From Steroidobacteraceae bacterium (GTDB lineage Bacteria; Pseudomonadota; Gammaproteobacteria; Steroidobacterales; Steroidobacteraceae): a stretch of DNA of 34,036 nucleotides. Positions 23,565 through 28,984 of the stretch are shown piece by piece (position 1 is the stretch's first letter; every line of letters begins with the position of its first letter). A model generated the notes under the pieces. It made no database searches. It had not been told where the DNA came from and saw nothing but the letters and a program-made list of their open reading frames with translations. The position numbers and the translations under genes were made by a program. The stretch covers positions 1 through 34,036 of the forward strand of contig JABAQN010000034.1 in the NCBI GenBank assembly GCA_019187495.1, in the 5' to 3' direction.

Positions 23565-23900
23565 GTGTCCCGGTCTTCGGGCAATGCCGTGCGTCCATGC
23601 CTGGAGGCGGCCCTGGCCGACCTGCGCCGACGGGAAGCCGACACCCAGGCGGAAGGCCACCCCGCCGTCCACGCCTATGACCCCGTCGTGGTGAGCGTAG
23701 TCGACACCGATGCCTGCGTCGTGGCGCTGGAAACCACGCACGGCGTCCAGGCCGTGACCGCCCGCCACGACCGGCCCGACTGGGCCGGAGCCGTCTTTTC
23801 CGGCTGGCTCGGCGTGGACCATGACGGCGTCCTGTCGGTCTCCCAAGCGTGCTTTTATGCCCAGCCGCTCCGCCAGCGCGTCACGATCAGCGCAGAGTGA
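23565..23900 (+). CDS. Unknown protein convergent with the repressor
   Basis: From GTG 23565 the frame gives 111 residues. The same frame is open back to 23502 and reads protein-like upstream (VELFGLLAWCGEAP), so a non-canonical or coupled start near 23520, next to the previous TGA, is possible. The body looks like a small alpha/beta protein (LEAALADLRRREADTQAEGH, DPVVVSVVDTDACVVALETT, GVDHDGVLSVSQACFYAQ). It shares a putative promoter with the heptad gene and ends 21 bases before an intrinsic terminator. Its last 46 bases are antisense to the repressor's 3' end. I do not recognise a family. Confidence 0.5.
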   Translation: MSRSSGNAVRPCLEAALADLRRREADTQAEGHPAVHAYDPVVVSVVDTDACVVALETTHGVQAVTARHDRPDWAGAVFSGWLGVDHDGVLSVSQACFYAQPLRQRVTISAE

Positions 23901-24289
23901 CAAACTGTTGTCCCTCTACCGGCCCCGGACTCACCCTCCGGGGCTTTTTTGTGTCCATTTGTCAGCTCGCAGTAACGGCAAGGCCAATCCACCGTCGCAT
24001 CCGAATGAATGACCGGGGCGCGGTCGGCAACATCCGGTAGATGCACGGGCTGGCGATCTAACGCACCGCTTTGGTTGAGGAGTTCGCTGGTAGTTAACTC
24101 AAAGGACTTCGCTAACGCTTCTAGGGTGTCCCAACTCATTCCTTTCTTGCCTTGAATGACATAACTCAGGAATGTCTCGGAGATTTTTAATTGCCGGGCC
24201 AATTCCTTGCGTTCCACTTGGCGTTCTTTGAGCAGGTTCGCCAGGTAATGGCCGAAGGCGACCTTATTTTTAATGAGGCTTGCTGCCAT
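23855..24289 (-). CDS. CI-like HTH repressor
   Basis: This is probably the lysogeny repressor. On the minus strand, 144 residues carry an XRE-type helix-turn-helix over about 11-72 (LANLLKERQVERKELARQL, ISETFLSYVIQGKKG, WDTLEALAKSFELTTSELL), the standard layout of phage CI and P2 C-type repressors. The C-terminal half has no LexA-like Ser/Lys protease, so RecA-driven self-cleavage is not expected. A Cys pair (CRYC) might bind metal. The last 30 residues (GHKKAPEGESGAGRG and on) are the reverse complement of the opposing terminator and gene end, so they may be dispensable. An extended -10 promoter and a divergent Cro-like gene complete the switch. Confidence 0.8.
   Translation of the reverse strand: MAASLIKNKVAFGHYLANLLKERQVERKELARQLKISETFLSYVIQGKKGMSWDTLEALAKSFELTTSELLNQSGALDRQPVHLPDVADRAPVIHSDATVDWPCRYCELTNGHKKAPEGESGAGRGTTVCHSALIVTRWRSGWA
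23922..23950 (+). terminator. Intrinsic terminator of the accessory unit
   Basis: GCCCCGGA (23922-23929) pairs perfectly with TCCGGGGC (23937-23944), loop 7 bases, followed by six T. It ends the rightward gene pair, yet it lies wholly inside the coding sequence of the leftward repressor. Confidence 0.85.
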
Positions 24290-24310
24290 AGATCATCTCG
24301 CTCTCCTCTG

Positions 24311-24321
24311 AACCAATGGTT
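24311..24321. promoter_or_regulatory. Possible operator palindrome
   Basis: AACCA-A-TGGTT is a perfect 5-bp inverted repeat with a 1-base centre, between the repressor -10 and its start codon. HTH repressors of this type bind such short palindromes. Only one clear copy is seen, so the assignment is tentative. Confidence 0.35.
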
Positions 24322-24334
24322 AATCTGTTCCTCT

Positions 24335-24343
24335 ATTATATCA
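24335..24343 (-). promoter_or_regulatory. Repressor promoter with extended -10
   Basis: On the minus strand the sequence reads TGATATAAT: a perfect TATAAT (24340 to 24335) preceded by the extended TG element (24343-24342). The -35 at the right distance is weak, which suits a promoter needing activation or relying on the extended -10. It is correctly placed for the leftward repressor. Confidence 0.7.
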
Positions 24344-24394
24344 AATTCCCTTGAAGGATTTTCTAAAAAACGTGAGATTATTTTCCAGAGATAC

Positions 24395-24423
24395 TTGACT
24401 TTTTTTGAATCATAGGTTATAAT
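24395..24423 (+). promoter_or_regulatory. Strong early rightward promoter
   Basis: TTGACT (24395-24400) and TATAAT (24418-24423) are separated by exactly 17 bases, near-consensus sigma-70. It would drive the Cro-like gene and, through the hairpin leader, the early operon. It is about 55 bases from the repressor promoter in an AT-rich island unlike the flanking GC-rich DNA. Confidence 0.85.
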
Positions 24424-24466
24424 GAACTAAAGGATTTTTATTGAGGACTGCGAAAGGAGGGATCGC

Positions 24467-24757
24467 ATGGGACGGTTACGCAAGGGCCAGCGCATCTGGG
24501 TTAAACCGGAGCAGCTTGAAGATATGGCTGCCAAGCGCAACCTGTCGATTGCGGAATTGGCCCGGCGCTGTGGGTCATCGGGGCGATACTTTGATAAACT
24601 CTTACAGCACCAGGTCACACCGGGTGAAGTGCTGCGGAACCGCATCATGGAGCAGTTGGGCCTGACGCCCGGCAACCCGGATCATTTCGACGCTCTTTTT
24701 TTTATTGAGCGAATTAGCCAGGAGCAAATATCACCTGTAGCGAATATTGCGCCTTAA
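24467..24757 (+). CDS. Cro-like HTH protein
   Basis: This is probably the early repressor opposing CI. GAAAGGAGGG leads ATG 24467. The 96-residue protein has a helix-turn-helix over about 15-60 (LEDMAAKRNLSIAELARRC, SGRYFDKLLQHQVTPGEVL), with a short acidic/hydrophobic tail (HFDALFFIERISQEQ). The length, divergent placement opposite the CI-like gene and near-consensus promoter fit a Cro. It could instead be a CII-type activator; no dimer domain is visible to decide. Confidence 0.75.
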   Translation: MGRLRKGQRIWVKPEQLEDMAAKRNLSIAELARRCGSSGRYFDKLLQHQVTPGEVLRNRIMEQLGLTPGNPDHFDALFFIERISQEQISPVANIAP

Positions 24758-24767
24758 ACGCAGAAAA

Positions 24768-24825
24768 GCCCGCCGAGTGCCGACAACACCAGGCGGGCCG
24801 GAGATCGTCCTTTATGGACATCTCC
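24768..24825 (+). ncRNA. Two adjacent stem-loops in the early leader
   Basis: Hairpin 1 pairs GCCCGCC (24768-24774) with GGCGGGC (24792-24798), with an inner GTG/CAC helix. Hairpin 2 pairs GGAGAT (24800-24805) and GTCC (24807-24810) with GGAC and ATCTCC (24816-24825) around a TTTAT loop and one bulged base. One unpaired base separates them. Neither has a T run, so they are not ordinary terminators. A paired-hairpin early leader resembles the layout of phage HK022 put antitermination RNAs; the analogy is structural only. Confidence 0.45.
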
Positions 24826-24857
24826 ATTCTAGCATAAGCGAAAGGAGATCGTCAACC

Positions 24858-25571
24858 GTGAGAACTTTAACCTTCGAGGAGCAGCACAAAGTGGCCGCGA
24901 TCCGATCCGACTACCAGATCGAGCCGATGCATGGGCGGGAGAGCTTTACCGTCCTCTCGCTCGATCCCGACCTGAACCTGAAACGCTACGAGGTGGATGT
25001 GGTGGACATGACCTGCACCTGCCGCGGCTACGAGAAGTGGAGTCCGCGCATCCCCGGATTTGCCTGCCGGCATTTACTCATGACGCTCGACTGGATCGAG
25101 AAGGAGGACGCCTCCCATGACGGATTCGATGCCAAGCCGGACGACGTCCGAAGCGGTGCTGGCGGCCTGCCAGGCGTTCAAAGCGCTCGTGGCCGCCGCG
25201 AAAGCCGCCGGCGTCTGGCCCTACCGCCCACCGTCCGCGGCCCCCAGCCCGGAACTCACCGCGCCCCTTACACCCTCTGCCTCGCCACCCGGCTCACCCG
25301 CCAATCGCTTGCCGCCGCCCTGCCCGGATACTTGTGGCGCAAAGTGAGGCTGGACGCCTACCCGCACGCGGACACCTGCGACTATCCGCGCGTGATCCAC
25401 GAGGCGTGGATGATCGCGCCGGAGGACGTCGCCGAGATCGAGCGGCTCTTGCTGGACGATTCGGCCTGCACCTGCCCGGACGAGCACACCCTGGACGTGG
25501 ATTGCCCGGTCCCGGAACATGAGGCGCGGGCCTGGGCCGCGCAGCAGGCGATGCAGGAGGCGCTCCCATGA
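24858..25571 (+). CDS. SWIM zinc-finger protein with ambiguous 3' half
   Basis: GTG 24858 follows AAAGGAG. Residues 53-72 hold CTC...CRH (C53, C55, C70, H72), the CxCx(n)CxH signature of SWIM zinc fingers, which bind DNA or proteins. The N-terminal part (LTFEEQHKVAAIRSDYQIEP, VLSLDPDLNLKRYEVDVVD) is a compact alpha/beta core. The frame stays open to 25571 (237 residues), but from 25117 a different frame, with its own strong ribosome site, looks more coding. From about 25262 this frame looks coding again (RQSLAAALPGYLWRKVRLDA, DVAEIERLLLDDSACTCPDE). The true SWIM protein may therefore end near residue 90. It is the first gene of the early operon, after the hairpin leader. Confidence 0.6.
   Translation: MRTLTFEEQHKVAAIRSDYQIEPMHGRESFTVLSLDPDLNLKRYEVDVVDMTCTCRGYEKWSPRIPGFACRHLLMTLDWIEKEDASHDGFDAKPDDVRSGAGGLPGVQSARGRRESRRRLALPPTVRGPQPGTHRAPYTLCLATRLTRQSLAAALPGYLWRKVRLDAYPHADTCDYPRVIHEAWMIAPEDVAEIERLLLDDSACTCPDEHTLDVDCPVPEHEARAWAAQQAMQEALP
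25117..25347 (+). CDS. Overlapping gene, probably 5' part of a frameshifted gene
   Basis: AAGGAGG (25101-25107) stands nine bases before ATG 25117, one of the better ribosome sites in the early region. The frame gives 76 residues. The first 40 look like a real protein (SEAVLAACQAFKALVAAAKA, GVWPYRPP) and the rest is Pro-rich and poor. By hand count, third-position GC favours this frame up to about 25240 (35 of 41 codons, against 26 of 39 in the SWIM frame). Past the C5 tract at 25241-25245 the SWIM frame is favoured (23 of 28 against 19 of 28). One extra C would join this start to the stop at 25571, giving 151 residues. Alternatively the GTGA at 25344 starts a separate 75-residue gene. Confidence 0.5.
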   Translation: MTDSMPSRTTSEAVLAACQAFKALVAAAKAAGVWPYRPPSAAPSPELTAPLTPSASPPGSPANRLPPPCPDTCGAK

Positions 25572-25849
25572 CGGGGCTCCGGGCGGCGGAACTCAAAACG
25601 GAAAGCCTGGCCCGGCTCCGCGGCGCGCGGGCGGACTGCCGCCGCATCCTGGCCATGGAACTGACCGAGGATCGGCGGGAAGCGGTCTGGCATCGGACGC
25701 TAACGGTGGCGGCGGGGCGCGTGCCCGCCGCCTTGCTGGACTCCGAAACGTTCAACGCCGATCAGATCGAGGTGGTGACGCGCCTGGCGCAGCGCCTGGA
25801 CGCGCTGGAGGATTACCTGCGGATCAAGCTGCCTGGAGGGGACGAATGA
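25568..25849 (+). CDS. Small helical early protein
   Basis: This gene starts in an ATGA overlap. The 93-residue product is wholly helical, with Arg/Leu/Ala-rich amphipathic segments (ELKTESLARLRGARADCRRI, DQIEVVTRLAQRLDALEDYL). It is acidic-basic mixed, with no metal or membrane motif. It is one link in the chain of coupled early genes. I do not recognise it; a small regulatory or adaptor protein is likely. Confidence 0.6.
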   Translation: MTGLRAAELKTESLARLRGARADCRRILAMELTEDRREAVWHRTLTVAAGRVPAALLDSETFNADQIEVVTRLAQRLDALEDYLRIKLPGGDE

Positions 25850-26133
25850 ACGCAGCACAATGCACCCACTGCCTGGCCGGAGACCTTTCCATCGTCTGCG
25901 AGGAGACCGCCTGCCCGTTCTTCCCTTTGGAGAAGCAGGCAGGCAGGGGCGAGCCTTCGGAAACCAACACGGTCGGTGAAGTCATTCACGAACTGACGGA
26001 CTGGGAACAAGAGCGCCTGCGCCGTGAGCATGACAGCCTCTACTGCATTGCTTACGGGGGCGTCCTGCTGCTCGCGGCCCTGTTCGCCGCATTGTTCCTG
26101 ACGGTAGCTGGGGTCTGGTGGGGAGGAGATTAA
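25846..26133 (+). CDS. Small membrane protein with N-terminal Cys cluster
   Basis: ATG 25846 (ATGA overlap) gives 95 residues. Residues 6-25 contain CTHC, then C and C (CEETACPFF), a zinc-knuckle-like set. Residues 70-93 are a membrane helix (GGVLLLAALFAALFLTVAG) ending WWGGD. It could be a tail-anchored protein facing the cytoplasm with a metal-binding head, in the style of small host-takeover or superinfection-exclusion proteins. The function is not known. Confidence 0.6.
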   Translation: MNAAQCTHCLAGDLSIVCEETACPFFPLEKQAGRGEPSETNTVGEVIHELTDWEQERLRREHDSLYCIAYGGVLLLAALFAALFLTVAGVWWGGD

Positions 26134-26882
26134 TGGAAACTCAAACGCTGTATAAAGTCCTCGTGGACGGGAAGTCCTGTCACGGCGGAGGCCTGACCTG
26201 GCCCCTGCCGTCCGAAGCCGGCCCCGGCGCATGGGTCGAAGTGCCGGGCCAGCTCGCTTTGTGCGAGGTCGGGATCCACCTGACCACCGAGCCGGCAAGG
26301 TGGCTGAAAGTGGGATGCCGCATCTATGAGGCCGAAGGCGAAGGCATTGCGGCCTGGGATGAGGATAAATGCGTCTGCCGCCGGGCGCGGCTCCTCCGTG
26401 AAGTGCCGGTCCCGGCCTGGTGGCAGCTGGTCGAAGCGTTCATCGCAGAAATCCAATCGGTTGAATGGTTTTCCGGCAAGGGAACGCTGCCGGAAAATGT
26501 CCGGTTGTTTGACTCCAGGGCCGCTGCCTGGGCCGCTGCCTGGGACGCTGCCAGGGACGCTGCCAGGGACGCTGCCTGGGACGCTGCCAGGGACGCTGCC
26601 AGGGACGCTGCCTGGGACGCTGCCTGGGCCGCTGCCTGGGCCGCTGCCAGGGACGCTGCCAGGGACGCTGCCAGGGACGCTGCCAGGGACGCTGCCTGGG
26701 ACGCTGCCTGGGCCGCTGCCTGGGCCGCTGCGCTTCAATGCCAGATGATCTCCGTTTGCGCGGACCTGGACATTGCCCCAGAGCACCGGGCCTATGCGAA
26801 GGCGGCCTGGGGCATCTGGCAGGGGGGCTGGGGCTGTCTGGGCCAGGTGGAGGGGGTCTGGTATGTCTACGAAAAGCCTTAA
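26133..26882 (+). CDS. Protein with Trp/Arg/Ala/Asp repeat helix
   Basis: ATG 26133 overlaps the previous TAA by one base; AGGAG precedes it. Residues 1-120 form a beta-rich domain ([60 protein letters not shown]). Its shape, with a Cys/Gly/His turn near GIHLT, recalls the DUF7666-like domain of phage proteins that often precede low-complexity repeats. Residues 130-201 are eighteen 4-residue units, [AD]AA[WR], a continuous helix with a shifting stripe of Trp/Arg. The C-terminus (about 202-249) is Trp/Gly-rich ([18 protein letters not shown]). Family resemblance is tentative. Confidence 0.65.
   Translation: METQTLYKVLVDGKSCHGGGLTWPLPSEAGPGAWVEVPGQLALCEVGIHLTTEPARWLKVGCRIYEAEGEGIAAWDEDKCVCRRARLLREVPVPAWWQLVEAFIAEIQSVEWFSGKGTLPENVRLFDSRAAAWAAAWDAARDAARDAAWDAARDAARDAAWDAAWAAAWAAARDAARDAARDAARDAAWDAAWAAAWAAALQCQMISVCADLDIAPEHRAYAKAAWGIWQGGWGCLGQVEGVWYVYEKP
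26520..26735 (+). repeat. 12-bp coding minisatellite, 18 units
   Basis: Units of G[AC]CGCTGCC[AT]GG encode [12 protein letters not shown] or AAAR. Only two positions vary: A/C in the first codon and A/T in the last. The last unit is degenerate. The array is perfect otherwise, pointing to recent expansion and shuffling. Confidence 0.95.
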
Positions 26883-27377
26883 GCCCTGCGTCCGCTGCCA
26901 CAGTCCCCATGCCTCCCCTCTGGCGATCTGCGATGCCTGCCTGCGGCCTCCTCTGCCCGCCCCGTTCCGCCGCTGTAAATTTTGCGGCGGGGAGGCGGGG
27001 AGGCGGAGACGCATCGCTTCACCTGCGCGGAATGCCGGCGGGTGCGCCACAACGAACGCTGCCGGGCGTATCGCCAGGCCCACTGGCGACGCCCGATCTG
27101 CCGCGTCTGCCGGGAGTCGCTTCCGGAAGGTCAAGCGCCCAGCACACTCTGTCCGGACTGTCGGTCCGAGCGAGCGCGTCTCGGAGAGACCCTGCACCGG
27201 AGCCACCCCCTCCCCTGCGGCCACTTTCAGACGAAGACTTCATTTCACTTTGTCAATGCCCGCGAACTGGAATACGTGCGCCGCTGCAAACAGTGCAATT
27301 GGTCGGATGTGGCGGTCTTCAAACCCGACCCGAAAGGGCTGCTGGAGATAGCGCGAGGTGTCTATGAACAACTTTAA
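26863..27377 (+). pseudogene. Zinc-ribbon protein, frame broken by an 8-bp duplication
   Basis: From ATG 26863 the frame reads CVRCHSPHASPLAICDAC then CKFCGGEAG, after which it becomes Arg/Ala-rich nonsense. In another frame from about 26985, good protein resumes: THRFTCAECRRVRHNERC, ICRVCRESL, LCPDCRSERARLG, LPCGHFQTKTSFHF, CKQCNW and FKPDPKGLLEIARG, to TAA 27375. The octamer CGGGGAGG is duplicated at the join (26988 and 26996). Removing one copy fuses both parts in frame, reading CGGEAETHRFTCAEC. The restored protein would have about eight CxxC pairs, a multi-ribbon DNA- or RNA-binding protein. It overlaps the previous gene's end. It could still make two short proteins if the TTG at 26982 is used. 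Confidence 0.6.
26988..27003. repeat. 8-bp tandem duplication (CGGGGAGG x2)
   Basis: Two exact copies lie side by side and shift the zinc-ribbon frame by two. See the entry for the zinc-ribbon gene. Confidence 0.8.
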
Positions 27378-27561
27378 ACCGTATCGTCACTATACCCCGC
27401 CCCTCAAAAAACGCCTGCTGCTGGCCGCTGTGGATGCCCTGGAGTCTGCCTGGGCCTGGGCGCACTCGCCGACCGGGGATGCCGCGTGTGGCCTCGCCCT
27501 GGTAGGCTTCGGGCCTATCGTGGGCGTGTGCCTGGCGGCCCTGGTAGGAGCGGGCCGATGA
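27364..27561 (+). CDS. Small membrane protein
   Basis: ATG 27364, with GAGG five bases upstream, is preferred to GTG 27358. The 65-residue protein has a basic, Tyr/Pro-rich start (NNFKPYRHYTPPLKKR). A helix (LLLAAVDALESAWAWAH) and a Gly-rich membrane segment (LALVGFGPIVGVCLAALVGA) follow, ending AGR. It overlaps the zinc-ribbon gene by 14 bases and the next micro-gene by ATGA. The function is unknown; small membrane proteins in early operons often act on the host envelope or block superinfection. Confidence 0.6.
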   Translation: MNNFKPYRHYTPPLKKRLLLAAVDALESAWAWAHSPTGDAACGLALVGFGPIVGVCLAALVGAGR

Positions 27562-27647
27562 AGCGCCTGTGGAAGCGCCTCTGGAACGCGTTCTGGCACT
27601 GGGCGCAGAGCTGGTGGGATCGGGGCCAGAAGGACAAGACGCCATGA
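27558..27647 (+). CDS. 29-residue Trp-rich cationic peptide
   Basis: This complete micro-gene starts in ATGA and ends in ATGA, so both neighbours support translation; TAGGAG lies nearby. The peptide has six Trp in 29 residues (5, 9, 13, 15, 19, 20), with Lys/Arg at 2, 3, 6 and 7 and a polar basic tail (DRGQKDKTP). Trp at 5, 9 and 13 line up on one face of a helix opposite Lys/Arg, a pattern known from membrane-active and antimicrobial peptides. It lies between two membrane proteins. Function is inferred only from composition; it could also be a lysis-, toxin- or inhibitor-type peptide. Confidence 0.6.
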   Translation: MKRLWKRLWNAFWHWAQSWWDRGQKDKTP

Positions 27648-27865
27648 CGCGCTGCCCCTGGTGCGGCGACACTGAATCGCAGGCTGCCGCTTGCGCGGTC
27701 TGCGGATGGATGCGCTGCGAGTCATGCATCCGCCCCTGCGAGGGGTGCGGGAAAGCGACGTGTGAGTGGTGCGCTTCGGGATGCGCCTTTTGCGTAAAAT
27801 CCCATCTATGCCGGGACTGCCTGACGGAGCGCCTCTGCCGGGACTGTCTGGAGGACGACCTATGA
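27644..27865 (+). CDS. 73-residue protein with 16 cysteines
   Basis: ATG 27644 is the ATGA start; a longer frame lacks a ribosome site. It encodes eight regularly spaced Cys pairs: CPWC, CAVC, CESC, CEGC, CEWC, CAFC, CRDC and CRDC, i.e. 16 Cys in 73 residues. CxxC repeats with basic and aromatic fillers suggest four zinc ribbons or a cross-brace (RING/FYVE-like) cluster. It ends acidic (EDDL). It could bind nucleic acid or host proteins; an alternative is metal storage. I do not recognise a named family. Confidence 0.65.
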   Translation: MTRCPWCGDTESQAAACAVCGWMRCESCIRPCEGCGKATCEWCASGCAFCVKSHLCRDCLTERLCRDCLEDDL

Positions 27866-27957
27866 AACGCAGCACCTTTTTCGACGACGCTTGCCTGGCC
27901 TTCATCCTCGTGGTGATGGCGTTCTGGCTGGGGAGTGTGATCGGAGGGCGGCCATGA
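27862..27957 (+). CDS. 31-residue single-helix membrane peptide
   Basis: This is another ATGA-to-ATGA micro-gene. Residues 10-27 form a membrane helix (ACLAFILVVMAFWLGSVIGG) after a short acidic start (MKRSTFFDD). It is too short to hold an enzymatic site. A regulator or subunit of a membrane complex is the likely role. Confidence 0.55.
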   Translation: MKRSTFFDDACLAFILVVMAFWLGSVIGGRP

Positions 27958-28334
27958 CCGAAGCGGATCTTCATGAAATCGAGCAGTTGGCGAACGCGGC
28001 GACCGCCGGCCCCTGGCACAATGACGCGGGCGACATTGCGACAACGCCCGTGTGGTGGGAGGGCTGGGTGGTGGCTCGCTGTTATGGCAGCGAGGCGGGG
28101 GGGCTCTCGCTTCAGGAAGAGGCTGACGCGCATTTTATCGCCGCCGCCCGCGAGGATGTGCCCGCCCTCTGCGCCGCCCTGAGAGCGGCCTGGGCGGAAA
28201 CGGCCCGATGGGAAGCCAGGGTGTCTATCCTCACCGAAACGATCAAAACGATGGTGGTGGCGTTGGATGAGGCCGCCATCGAGCGCGGCGAGGAGCCGGT
28301 CGCCCCGGAGTGGCGCAAGGAGGAGACGCCATGA
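27954..28334 (+). CDS. Ea22/Ead-like protein
   Basis: ATG 27954 overlaps the previous stop. The 126-residue product has the motifs I associate with lambda Ead/Ea22-like proteins: LANAATAGPWHND near residue 11, a Trp/Gly strand set (TTPVWWEGWVVARCYG), EADAHFIAAAREDVPALCAA, and a long C-terminal helix (TIKTMVVALDEAAIERG). The family is common in early regions of temperate phages and its function is not settled. It ends in ATGA to the next small frame. Confidence 0.7.
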   Translation: MTEADLHEIEQLANAATAGPWHNDAGDIATTPVWWEGWVVARCYGSEAGGLSLQEEADAHFIAAAREDVPALCAALRAAWAETARWEARVSILTETIKTMVVALDEAAIERGEEPVAPEWRKEETP

Positions 28335-28522
28335 CCGAGATGGAGCGCGAGATCGAAAGCCTCCAGGTCGACATCCGCGCCCTGGAGCGCACCCTGCGCG
28401 GCATTGACTAGGCCGGTTTCGGGGCGGCGGCCCGGCACAATACCGAACGGGCCTTAACGCTCAAGCGCGAGCGCCTGGCGGCCCTGATCGCCCAGCGAGA
28501 CGGGCAAAGCCTTTTGCTCTAG
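28331..28522 (+). pseudogene. Coiled-coil frame interrupted by an in-frame TAG
   Basis: From ATG 28331 (ATGA) the frame reads 26 residues (MEREIESLQVDIRALERTL), then TAG at 28409-28411. The same frame continues as protein for 36 more codons (ALTLKRERLAALIAQRDG) to a second TAG at 28520. Both halves have coiled-coil spacing, so the natural product was probably one 62-residue coil. TAG stops also end the portal, SSB-like and 33713-33967 genes, so the code is not generally altered. Either a fresh nonsense mutation, a sequencing error or amber readthrough in the host explains it. Confidence 0.5.
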
Positions 28523-28537
28523 CCCGAAGGAGCCTTG

Positions 28538-28984
28538 ATGATGGACTTTTTGACGCCTCATCCGTTTTTGGAACAGTTCGCGCCGTCCGAGCGGTCGGCG
28601 ATCTCGAACGACTTTCTTTATACGATCCGGCGCTTGGGGCCGTCCTGCACCCCCAAAACGGTTTGTAAAGCAGTGTGGGCTGAAACGAAAGCGACGCGCT
28701 GGCGAAGTCGAAGCGAACGCCTGCTCTCCGCCTTAGCCGCCGATCCGCAGGCCGCTCTGGATTACGCCGCCAATCGCCTGGCGTGGGAAGCCCTGCCGGA
28801 CGCGGACAAACGCGCCGTCAAAGACGCCAAACGTCAAGCGGGCGTCGCCGCCTGGATGGAAGAGCAGCCCCCGACCGAAAAGCAGTTGGCGTACCTGGAG
28901 GGGTTGGGTTGCCGGAAAACGCCTTCTAATCGACGCGAAGCCTCCGAGTGGATCGACCGGCTCGCCCAGGGGAGGACGCCATGA
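28538..28984 (+). CDS. Early protein of unknown function
   Basis: AAGGAG at 28527-28532 fits ATG 28538 (5 bases) or 28541 (8 bases). The 148-residue product has a helical body (SERLLSALAADPQAALDYAA, DADKRAVKDAKRQAGVAA) and a C-terminal motif PTEKQLAYLEGLGCRKTPSNRREASEWIDRL, given here only in part. The TEKQ..YL..LG unit is common in phage and mobile-element proteins and is often next to replication genes. It overlaps the primase-helicase by ATGA, so the two are probably co-translated. Confidence 0.6.
   Translation: MMDFLTPHPFLEQFAPSERSAISNDFLYTIRRLGPSCTPKTVCKAVWAETKATRWRSRSERLLSALAADPQAALDYAANRLAWEALPDADKRAVKDAKRQAGVAAWMEEQPPTEKQLAYLEGLGCRKTPSNRREASEWIDRLAQGRTP

Noticed and set aside
325..24438. 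AAGGATTTT at 326, 24354 and 24430 as a shared operator
   Set aside because: Two copies double as ribosome-site-like AAAGGA followed by T bases; three 9-mers in AT-rich gaps are weak evidence of a common binder.
25200..25262. Programmed -1 frameshift site in the SWIM/overlap region
   Set aside because: No good X-XXY-YYZ slippery heptamer or following hairpin was found; an indel in the C5 tract is simpler.
26130..27224. Leftward open frame of 364 codons with [10 protein letters not shown] repeats
   Set aside because: It is the complement of the 12-bp minisatellite. All frames stay open there because the repeat lacks stop triplets; the forward frame has the ribosome site and coupled neighbours.
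28331..28522. Genome-wide amber recoding
   Set aside because: TAG ends the portal (3498), SSB-like (31978) and 33713-33967 genes in the usual way, so TAG is a stop here.
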